A DNA stretch of 6,008 nucleotides from positions 1-6,008 of the forward strand of contig CAKVJS010000078.1 in the NCBI GenBank assembly GCA_934754755.1. Reading direction: 5' to 3'. This document shows, piece by piece, positions 1-5,180 of this stretch; position 1 is the stretch's first letter, and each line of letters opens with the position of its first letter. A program made the position numbers and the translations under genes. Below the pieces are notes generated by a model. The model saw nothing but the letters and a program-made list of their open reading frames with translations. It was not told the DNA's origin and ran no database searches. This stretch comes from an uncultured Erysipelotrichales bacterium. Its GTDB lineage: Bacteria; Bacillota_I; Bacilli_A; Erysipelotrichales; Coprobacillaceae.

Positions 1-1511
1 GGCTAGAAACGATCATGAAGCAGTGTACTACCGGTAGTTCTGCCGTACTCATTGATGAGTTAAATGTGGAAGATGCTAGTACGGTAGCATCTAACTCTAA
101 TGTTTTAAAGGGTGTTCGAGTTTCTACTAACTGGATGCGAAATTATCCCTTTAAACCTAATTTCAATGGTATATTAGGAAAAGTGACAACCAAAAAGCAA
201 GGTTTACCAATAAATAAACAGGAATCACTAATGGCATTGGATTATGCGAATGATGCCCGGGTTGGAGTTAGTGGATTGGAAGAACAGTACGAAAATATAT
301 TGCGTGGTACTGATACTAAGTATTCCCTAACGACAGACAAAAATGGCAATCCAATTCCCATGTATGATAATGCACGTATGGGCCGAAATGGATCCAATCT
401 ACGTTTATCCATTGATTGGGATTTACAGTCTTTTGCGGATCAAGCAGTTTCTAGTGAATTAATGCGAGCAAAATCACTACCAGGAAATGATAAGTTTGAT
501 AAAATTTTCTTTATCATGATGGATCCTAATAATGGTGATATTTTGACAATGGTAGGAAAACAGCTGGATCGTAGTAAAAATCAAATCTTTGATTATCCGG
601 CTGGTAATTATCAAGAAGTGAATTTAATTGGATCCACGACTAAAGGTGGTACAATTTATACCGGATTTAAGGAAAATATTATCAATGAAAATACCATCTA
701 TCGAGATGAACCGATTAAGATTAAGAGTACACCCATCAAAAAATCATGGGCAAGTTATCCTTTAGGTAATTTAAATCCCGTAGAAGCATTGTCGATTTCA
801 TCCAATGTATATATGTTTCGTTTAGCTATGGCGCTCGGTAAGGCAAATTATGTATACGATGGCCCATTAAAGATCGACTTTGCAGCCTTTGATACGTATC
901 GACGTGATATCGGTGAGTTAGGTTTGGGTGTGAAAACAGGTCTTGATGTTACGTATGAGGCAAACGGAAAAAGAGGAGATAATCCTTTAGCCGGTAATCT
1001 TTTGGACTTATCGATTGGACAATACGATGCGTATACGAATATTCAGTTAGCACAATATACGGCTACCTTAGCGAATGGTGGTAAAAGAGTAAAGCCACGA
1101 TTAGTACTTGATGCTTTCGTAAACGATGATGAAGGAAACCAATTAACTACCTATGAAAACAGACCTATCATTCTAGATAATGTGAGTAGCCAATCAAGGG
1201 CTTTTGATACCATTAAAAGAGGGTTTCGTGGTTGTGTCATATCTCCTAAAGGATTGTGTCGAACACCGTGGGCCAGCAAGCCATATACTACCTATGTTAA
1301 AACAGGTACTGCCGAAGTTATTGAAAGTCGACAAGTATATTATAATAAACAGGTGATTGGATGGGCTGACGGTAAAGATGGTAAAGCGCAAGTTGTTTTT
1401 GCAGCTATGGGAATTAAAAATGGAAAAGGAACAAGTCAAACCGATGCCTCTTCTATAAACGTTGCTTCCCAAATAATGGATAAGTATTATGAAAAATATG
1501 GTAATAAATAA
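1..1511 (+). CDS. pbpA: Class B penicillin-binding protein (PBP2/PbpA type), 5'-truncated by the window edge
   Basis: This is a D,D-transpeptidase that cross-links peptidoglycan and is normally anchored outside the membrane by one N-terminal helix. The frame is open from base 3, so the first visible ATG (base 15) is internal; the membrane anchor and the start of the dimerisation domain are missing. Counting from that ATG, residues about 30-100 carry the dimerisation-domain marks ([13 protein letters not shown], then [15 protein letters not shown]). The transpeptidase domain has all three catalytic motifs: STTK at 207-210 with the acylated Ser207, SSN at 262-264 and KTG at 429-431. [10 protein letters not shown] near 302-311 and the IGQ...[13 protein letters not shown] stretch near 334-356 are also family hallmarks. 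The proline usual before the SxxK serine pair is Ile, and the Gly usual before KTG is Val. The family is certain; choosing PBP2/PbpA over other class B paralogues (PBP3, PbpH) is inference, helped by the neighbouring genes. Confidence 0.9.
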   Translation, partial: LETIMKQCTTGSSAVLIDELNVEDASTVASNSNVLKGVRVSTNWMRNYPFKPNFNGILGKVTTKKQGLPINKQESLMALDYANDARVGVSGLEEQYENILRGTDTKYSLTTDKNGNPIPMYDNARMGRNGSNLRLSIDWDLQSFADQAVSSELMRAKSLPGNDKFDKIFFIMMDPNNGDILTMVGKQLDRSKNQIFDYPAGNYQEVNLIGSTTKGGTIYTGFKENIINENTIYRDEPIKIKSTPIKKSWASYPLGNLNPVEALSISSNVYMFRLAMALGKANYVYDGPLKIDFAAFDTYRRDIGELGLGVKTGLDVTYEANGKRGDNPLAGNLLDLSIGQYDAYTNIQLAQYTATLANGGKRVKPRLVLDAFVNDDEGNQLTTYENRPIILDNVSSQSRAFDTIKRGFRGCVISPKGLCRTPWASKPYTTYVKTGTAEVIESRQVYYNKQVIGWADGKDGKAQVVFAAMGIKNGKGTSQTDASSINVASQIMDKYYEKYGNK

Positions 1512-1538
1512 AAATAACTAGTATTTATTTAGTACATA

Positions 1539-1547
1539 TGTTATTAT
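1539..1547 (+). promoter_or_regulatory. Possible extended -10 promoter for rpmG
   Basis: TG at 1539-1540, one base, then TATTAT at 1542-1547 gives an extended -10 element, about 36 bases before the rpmG start. No recognisable -35 box lies 17 bases upstream. There is also no clear terminator after the penicillin-binding protein gene, so read-through is an alternative source of rpmG transcript. The region is AT-rich, where such matches are common. Confidence 0.35.
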
Positions 1548-1582
1548 ATAGCAGAGATTTCAGATTATATGGAGGAATTATT

Positions 1583-1732
1583 ATGAGAGATAATATCATT
1601 TTAAAATGTACAGAATGTGGTGAAGAAAACTATATTAATACAAAAAATAAAAGAAGCCATCCGGATAAAATGGAAGTTAATAAATATTGTCCAAGATGTA
1701 ATAAAAAAACAGTACATAAAGAAAAAAAATAA
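1583..1732 (+). CDS. rpmG: 50S ribosomal protein L33, zinc-binding (C+) form
   Basis: This encodes L33, a small protein of the large ribosomal subunit. The protein is 49 residues, the normal L33 length. It begins MRDNIILKC and has two CxxC pairs, Cys9/Cys12 and Cys36/Cys39, which form the zinc ribbon of the C+ form. The ATG at 1583 is chosen because GGAGGA (1571-1576) sits six bases upstream and L33 proteins start just before the first beta strand. A longer reading from 1538 would add 15 unrelated residues and has no ribosome binding site. The gene is not next to secE and nusG, the usual place of one rpmG paralogue. Its position downstream of pbpA and upstream of yqgX instead resembles rpmGA of B. 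subtilis. Bacillota often carry a second, cysteine-free L33 made under zinc shortage, which cannot be judged from this window. Confidence 0.93.
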   Translation: MRDNIILKCTECGEENYINTKNKRSHPDKMEVNKYCPRCNKKTVHKEKK

Positions 1733-1750
1733 GCCTACTAGGCTTTTTTT
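1731..1750 (+). terminator. Intrinsic terminator of rpmG, overlapping its stop codon
   Basis: AAGCC (1731-1735), a five-base centre TACTA, then GGCTT (1741-1745) form a short hairpin that runs into seven T residues (1744-1750). The centre can add one or two A-T pairs. The left arm begins at the second base of the rpmG TAA stop, so a ribosome ending rpmG would cover part of the hairpin. The stem is short and moderate in strength, so some read-through into the next gene is plausible. Confidence 0.75.
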
Positions 1751-1767
1751 AATAGGGGGAGAAAGTT

Positions 1768-2376
1768 GTGCAAAGCAAACGATTGATAGTTGGTAGTTTC
1801 CAGGAAAATACATATATTGTAAGTAATCACAAGGAATGTATACTGATTGATCCGGGAGCTAATGGTAAAAAGATAAAAGATGTTATTTACAAGGAGGGGT
1901 TATCACTTATTGCTATTTTATTAACCCATGGCCATATGGATCATATTGGAGCGGTGGATTATTTATATGATAATTTTCAGTGTCCTATATATATTCATAA
2001 AGAAGATATGCCACTATTATATGATGCAAATTTAAACTTATCATATTTGGAAAAACCATTTATCATTCGATCTCCGATTATAGATATTGAATCTATGCCT
2101 CGTTTGTTAGACACTGCTATCAAATATATTCATTTGCCTGGGCATACACCTGGATCCTGTGTTTTTCACTTTGTCGATGAAAAGGTAATGTTTACTGGTG
2201 ATGTTTTATTTCAAGGGTCCATTGGACGATATGATTTTCCATTGTCCTCTAAAGCAGATATGATTGCATCCATCAAGAAAATAAAATCATTTCCCTTCGA
2301 TGCGAAAATATATCCAGGCCATGGAGAAGCTACTTCTTTGTCTGCGGAAAAGAGTAATAATCCATTTTTGCAATAA
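1768..2376 (+). CDS. MBL-fold metallo-hydrolase, YqgX/GloB (glyoxalase II)-like
   Basis: This is a 202-residue metallo-beta-lactamase-fold hydrolase of the glyoxalase II-like group, presumably cytosolic, as no signal peptide or membrane helix is seen. All metal ligands are visible: THGHMDH at 53-59 (His54, His56, Asp58, His59), His126 in GHTPGS, Asp145 in FTGDVLF and His185 in YPGHGEAT. The C-terminal NPFLQ is typical of the short YqgX-type members, which lack the longer C-terminal domain of classical glyoxalase II. The GTG start at 1768 is supported by AGGGGGAGA (1754-1762), six bases upstream; a GSFQENTY motif follows at 9-16. The physiological substrate of YqgX proteins is not well settled; S-acyl thiol esters such as those of bacillithiol are plausible by family. 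The gene lies 35 bases after rpmG and ends with tandem TAA stops. No promoter of its own is apparent, so it may depend on read-through. Confidence 0.9.
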   Translation: MQSKRLIVGSFQENTYIVSNHKECILIDPGANGKKIKDVIYKEGLSLIAILLTHGHMDHIGAVDYLYDNFQCPIYIHKEDMPLLYDANLNLSYLEKPFIIRSPIIDIESMPRLLDTAIKYIHLPGHTPGSCVFHFVDEKVMFTGDVLFQGSIGRYDFPLSSKADMIASIKKIKSFPFDAKIYPGHGEATSLSAEKSNNPFLQ

Positions 2377-2443
2377 TAAAATAATCGAATAACGTAAAGG
2401 TATAATTATATTGATAAATAGAGGGTTATATGGAACCACTTGC

Positions 2444-2472
2444 TTGACAAAATTCGCTATCCTATATAAAAT
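2444..2472 (+). promoter_or_regulatory. Sigma-A promoter for the PTS gene
   Basis: A perfect -35 TTGACA (2444-2449) is followed by a 17-base spacer and TAAAAT (2467-2472), one mismatch from the -10 consensus. A second TATAAT lies at 2472-2477 but would need a 22-base spacer. Transcription would start near 2479-2480. It is the strongest promoter match I see in the window and points at the PTS gene, the only gene before the terminator at 4105-4137. Confidence 0.8.
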
Positions 2473-2511
2473 ATAATAGTGTTTACAGAAAAGGTATTTT
2501 TTGTAGAAATA

Positions 2512-2530
2512 AGTAATCTAAAAGATTACT
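2512..2530 (+). promoter_or_regulatory. 8-bp perfect hairpin in the PTS leader
   Basis: AGTAATCT (2512-2519), loop AAA, AGATTACT (2523-2530) is a perfect inverted repeat about 32 bases inside the predicted transcript. It is followed by AAAAAT rather than a T-run, so it is not an intrinsic terminator. It ends six bases before the Shine-Dalgarno-like AAGGAGG at 2537. It could be an operator, a transcript-stabilising 5' stem or part of a leader switch; the sequence alone does not decide. Confidence 0.5.
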
Positions 2531-2544
2531 AAAAATAAGGAGGT

Positions 2545-2580
2545 TGCATATATTATTATTTATAATGCACATACTACTAT
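2545..2580 (+). repeat. 15-base direct repeat, two copies 21 bases apart
   Basis: TGCATATATTATTAT (2545-2559) and TGCACATACTACTAT (2566-2580) match at 12 of 15 positions, and all three differences are T/C changes. The start-to-start spacing of 21 bases is two helical turns, as in paired binding sites for a DNA-binding protein. The composition is AT-rich, so chance similarity must be kept in mind. Confidence 0.4.
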
Positions 2581-2586
2581 ATAGTA
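2575..2586. promoter_or_regulatory. 12-base palindrome, possible operator
   Basis: TACTATATAGTA is a perfect 12-base palindrome, downstream of the promoter and overlapping the end of the second direct repeat. A near copy, TACATATAGTA at 2595-2605, differs by loss of one base. Together they could form a repressor site of the roadblock kind. No regulator gene is in the window, and the AT-only core makes this a weak call. Confidence 0.35.
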
Positions 2587-2660
2587 TAAGTGAATACATA
2601 TAGTACAAGAAGTATAAATATGATTTAACGTAGTATTTATATAAAACTTGAATCATGAAA

Positions 2661-2667
2661 AAGGAGG
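2661..2667 (+). promoter_or_regulatory. Ribosome binding site that fixes the PTS start
   Basis: AAGGAGG at 2661-2667 ends eight bases before the GTG at 2676. An in-frame ATG at 2655 lies upstream of this site and has no good binding site of its own, so translation should begin at the GTG. Confidence 0.8.
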
Positions 2668-2675
2668 ACGTAAGC

Positions 2676-4085
2676 GTGGACTATAAATCATTATCAAGTA
2701 AGACCTTGCAATTCGTTGGTGGAAAAGACAATATTATTTCGGCTGCCAATTGTATGACTCGACTTCGTATCAATGTCAAAGATGAAAAACAAGTTAATTA
2801 CGAGGGTATTAAGGCTCTTGATGGAGTTATGGGTGTTGTTGAAGGGGAGCAAGTACAAGTTATTGTAGGTCCTGGTCATGCCCAAAGAGCAAAAGATTCT
2901 TTTATGGCTTTATTAGACAATGAAAACAGTAGTGGTGGATCTGTGAAAACAGAACGAAATATTGAGAGGGAAACTAAGGAAAGGATTAAAAGCAAACAAA
3001 CATCAAAATTCCAATTAGTATTAAAACATATTGGAAATATCTTTGTTCCCATTATTCCTGGATTTATTGCCTGTGGTTTCTTTTCCGCTATTGCCAATAT
3101 TATTAAATTATCAAATCCAGCCTTAGCAAGCAATCCATGGTTTGCCTTATTCCTAGCAATGGGTGGGGTATTAGGTGGAATATTACATGTAGTAGTTGGT
3201 ATGAATGCCGCTAAAGAATTTGGAGGTTCAACAGTACTTGGAGCTATTGCTGGTGGATTTATCTACTTGCCTGCCTTCAATGGAATCGCAGCTGTTCCTG
3301 GACATGATGCTGTGCCGTTAAGAATTGGTGATTTTACTATGCAAGCAGGGCTTGGTGGAGTATTAGGTGTAATTTTAGCCGCTTTTGTATTTGCTTATAT
3401 TGAAAAAAAGGTACGTAAGGTTATTCCAGCTTCTCTAGATTTATTTATTGTTCCTTTTGTTACAGTATTAATTGGTAGCGTTATAACAGCCTTTATAATC
3501 ATACCAATAGCAGCGGTAATCATGAAAGGTATTACGTGGCTACTTATTGATGTTGCCTTAGTAAAAGGTGGTGTAATCGGTGGATTTGTACTTTCTTCTG
3601 TTTTCTTACCTTTGGTAATGTTAGGTATTCACCAAGGATTAATTCCTGTACATGCACAATTGATTCAACAAGTTGGATATACGATATTATTACCAATTTT
3701 AGGTATGGCGGGAGCTGGACAAGTTGGTTCTGCAATTGCTATATACATGAAAACAAGAGATAAAAGGTTACGATCTACTATCGGATCTAGTTTACCGATT
3801 GGATTTTTAGGAGTCGGAGAACCTTTGATTTATGGTGTATCGCTACCGCTTGGTAGACCATTCATTACGGCTTGTTTAGGTGCTGGTTTTGGTGGTGCCT
3901 ATCTAGCCATGACAGGATATGTCGGTGTTAATGTTATCGGTATTTCAGGATGGCTATTAATCCCTGTTGTTGTTCATGGAAATTGGATTAACTATATCAT
4001 TGCCCTATGTATTGCTTATGTAGCTGGTGGTGTATTAACTTACTTGTTTGGTTACAATGATTCATTACTAGAACGTTTAAAATAA
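2676..4085 (+). CDS. murP: PTS permease EIIBC, glucose superfamily, MurP (N-acetylmuramic acid)-like
   Basis: This is a phosphotransferase-system permease that carries a sugar across the membrane and phosphorylates it. From the GTG start it has 469 residues. The EIIB domain (about 1-85) opens MDYKSLSSKTLQFVGGKDNI and carries the phosphorylated Cys26 in NCMTRLRI. A charged linker (about 85-112) leads to a hydrophobic EIIC domain (about 113-460) of roughly ten membrane segments. The EIIC signature is GEP at 381-383 within FLGVGEPLIYGVSLPLGRP, and GIHQG lies near 317-321. These stretches, with LPILGMAGAGQVGSA, resemble MurP as I remember it more than the sucrose, trehalose or beta-glucoside permeases. 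No EIIA domain is fused or adjacent, so phosphate must come from an EIIA elsewhere. MurQ etherase is also absent here. PTS EIIBC is certain; the substrate is inference, with another amino or alpha sugar as the alternative. The gene has its own promoter and terminator. Confidence 0.85.
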   Translation: MDYKSLSSKTLQFVGGKDNIISAANCMTRLRINVKDEKQVNYEGIKALDGVMGVVEGEQVQVIVGPGHAQRAKDSFMALLDNENSSGGSVKTERNIERETKERIKSKQTSKFQLVLKHIGNIFVPIIPGFIACGFFSAIANIIKLSNPALASNPWFALFLAMGGVLGGILHVVVGMNAAKEFGGSTVLGAIAGGFIYLPAFNGIAAVPGHDAVPLRIGDFTMQAGLGGVLGVILAAFVFAYIEKKVRKVIPASLDLFIVPFVTVLIGSVITAFIIIPIAAVIMKGITWLLIDVALVKGGVIGGFVLSSVFLPLVMLGIHQGLIPVHAQLIQQVGYTILLPILGMAGAGQVGSAIAIYMKTRDKRLRSTIGSSLPIGFLGVGEPLIYGVSLPLGRPFITACLGAGFGGAYLAMTGYVGVNVIGISGWLLIPVVVHGNWINYIIALCIAYVAGGVLTYLFGYNDSLLERLK

Positions 4086-4104
4086 GTAGCATACAAAATT
4101 ATAG

Positions 4105-4137
4105 AATACTTAGACCTTTGGGTTTAAGTATTTTTTT
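4105..4137 (+). terminator. Strong intrinsic terminator after the PTS gene
   Basis: AATACTTAGACC (4105-4116), loop TTTG, GGTTTAAGTATT (4121-4132) form a 12-bp stem with a single G-T wobble, running into seven T residues (4131-4137). It starts 20 bases after the PTS stop and separates that gene from the competence operon. Confidence 0.92.
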
Positions 4138-4138
4138 G

Positions 4139-4166
4139 TTGCAAGTAAAAATGTATTAAATAAAGT
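4139..4166 (+). promoter_or_regulatory. Weak candidate promoter for comGA
   Basis: TTGCAA (4139-4144), 16 bases, then TAAAGT (4161-4166) is a poor sigma-A-like match that begins right after the terminator T-run. I see no Bacillus ComK box (AAAA-N5-TTTT pairs) and no streptococcal TACGAATA cin box in the 53 bases between the terminator and comGA. The true promoter may need a competence-specific factor that is not recognisable here. Confidence 0.25.
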
Positions 4167-4190
4167 ATATATAGTTAGGGGGTATCCTTC

Positions 4191-5180
4191 ATGCAGAAGC
4201 ATTTCAAAAAGATTATTAATGATGCCTTACAGTTAGAAATCACCGATATCCATATCGTTTTAACTAAGTCCTGTACCATACATTTTCGCCATCATGGGAA
4301 ATTGGAAATGTACAGGGAGTATGATTACGCGCAAGGGGAAAAATTAATTAATTATATTCGTTACATATCGCATATTGATTTGAATTATCAATGGAAACCA
4401 CAAACGGGAAATTATATATTAGAACATACCAATCAAAGTTACTATTTGCGAATCTCCAGTTTACCTAGTAAACAAGCGGATAGTCTAGTAATACGTATTC
4501 TCAATAATCATCCTACGCTTTCTATTGATACGATTAGTTATTTTGAAGATACGAAACACTTTTTAAAATTAGTAGCGAATATGCGTCACGGTCTTTTTAT
4601 TGTTAGTGGAGCGACGGGGAGTGGTAAGTCAACAACCTTATACACCTTGTTAGACGCCATTCATGATAAAGGTAATAAAAATATTATTACCTTAGAAGAT
4701 CCAGTTGAAGTAGTTAAAGAATACTGTCTTCAAATACAAATTAATGCGGGACAGGGAATGTCTTATAAGAATTCATTAAGACAGGTATTACGTCACGATC
4801 CCGATATCATTATGATTGGAGAGATACGAGATCTAGAGACTGCAAAGCTGGCTGTTAACTGTGCCCTAACTGGCCATTTAGTATTAACTACTTTGCATGC
4901 CGGTAATTGTTTGACAACATTACAACGCCTGCTTCATTTCGGGATTTCAAATTTGGATCTATATGAAATTCTATTAGGGATTGTTAATCAAACGATGATT
5001 TATCAGGAAAAAACGGGAAAACCAATTGTATTATCAGAATTTATGACACGGGATGCTATTCATCAATATATAGATGGCAACAAGAAAATTCCATTTATCA
5101 CCTATTGTGATCATGCACAGGAATTACTGAAAAATAATATAGTCACGAAACAGGAGGTGCAAGAATTCTTATATGAATAA
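4191..5180 (+). CDS. comGA: Competence pilus assembly ATPase ComGA
   Basis: This is the cytoplasmic secretion ATPase (GspE/PilB superfamily) that powers assembly of the ComG competence pilus used to bring DNA to the cell surface. It has 329 residues, near the usual ComGA length. The N-terminal domain (about 1-125) is the short form. The ATPase core shows Walker A GATGSGKST at 140-148, an Asp box IITLEDPVE at 165-173, Walker B IIMIGEIRD at 206-214 and a His box TGHLVLTTLHAGN at 227-239. The four-cysteine zinc motif of PilB/GspE is absent, as expected for ComGA. The ATG at 4191 follows AGGGGG (4177-4182) with an eight-base gap. The downstream comGB start overlaps this gene by eight bases, so the two are co-transcribed and probably translationally coupled. 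All catalytic residues are intact. Assignment to ComGA rather than a type IV pilus ATPase rests on length, the missing zinc motif and the comGB neighbour. Confidence 0.95.
   Translation: MQKHFKKIINDALQLEITDIHIVLTKSCTIHFRHHGKLEMYREYDYAQGEKLINYIRYISHIDLNYQWKPQTGNYILEHTNQSYYLRISSLPSKQADSLVIRILNNHPTLSIDTISYFEDTKHFLKLVANMRHGLFIVSGATGSGKSTTLYTLLDAIHDKGNKNIITLEDPVEVVKEYCLQIQINAGQGMSYKNSLRQVLRHDPDIIMIGEIRDLETAKLAVNCALTGHLVLTTLHAGNCLTTLQRLLHFGISNLDLYEILLGIVNQTMIYQEKTGKPIVLSEFMTRDAIHQYIDGNKKIPFITYCDHAQELLKNNIVTKQEVQEFLYE
5152..5159 (+). promoter_or_regulatory. Distant ribosome binding site for comGB, inside comGA
   Basis: AGGAGGTG at 5152-5159 lies in the last codons of comGA, 13 bases before the comGB ATG at 5173, longer than the usual 5-9 bases. 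No ATG, GTG or TTG in the comGB frame lies closer to it. Coupling to ribosomes ending comGA at 5180 may make up for the spacing. Confidence 0.6.

Larger units (their letters stand above)
2377..2675 (+). other. Control region between yqgX-like gene and PTS gene (no coding potential seen)
   Basis: This 299-base intergenic stretch is very AT-rich and holds no convincing gene on either strand. In order it contains about 65 bases of featureless sequence without a recognisable terminator for the upstream gene, a sigma-A promoter (2444-2472), an 8-bp hairpin (2512-2530), a strong but apparently unused Shine-Dalgarno sequence (2537-2543), a 15-base direct repeat, a 12-base palindrome and the working ribosome binding site (2661-2667). 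The transcript leader would be about 195 bases, long for a simple permease gene, which suggests control in the leader or by a DNA-binding regulator. Confidence 0.6.

Noticed and set aside
1194..1472. Reverse-strand open frame of 92 codons inside the penicillin-binding protein gene.
   Set aside because: It lies wholly opposite a well-conserved domain, and its product has no recognisable motif; it is a shadow. The same holds for the reverse frames at 1601-1813, 2694-2885, 2876-3133 and 3544-3735.
1503..1529. Inverted repeat AATAAATA / TATTTATT after the penicillin-binding protein gene, a possible terminator.
   Set aside because: The stem is A-T only, the loop is 11 bases and no real T-run follows, so it would be unstable; I did not call a terminator.
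1538..1582. A 15-residue N-terminal extension of L33 from an ATG at 1538.
   Set aside because: It includes the ribosome binding site of the proper start, has no binding site of its own and does not resemble L33.
390..2157. Four GGATCC sites at 390, 521, 630 and 2152, more than expected for AT-rich DNA.
   Set aside because: Three encode Gly-Ser and one crosses Asp-Pro codons in conserved protein stretches; this looks like codon choice and chance rather than a functional repeat.
2401..2406. TATAAT upstream of the called PTS promoter.
   Set aside because: No -35-like sequence lies 16-18 bases upstream, and TATAAT is frequent in AT-rich sequence.
2613..2641. Inverted repeat TATAAATA / TATTTATA just before the PTS start.
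   Set aside because: A-T only with a 13-base loop in AT-rich spacer; too weak to call a hairpin or an operator.
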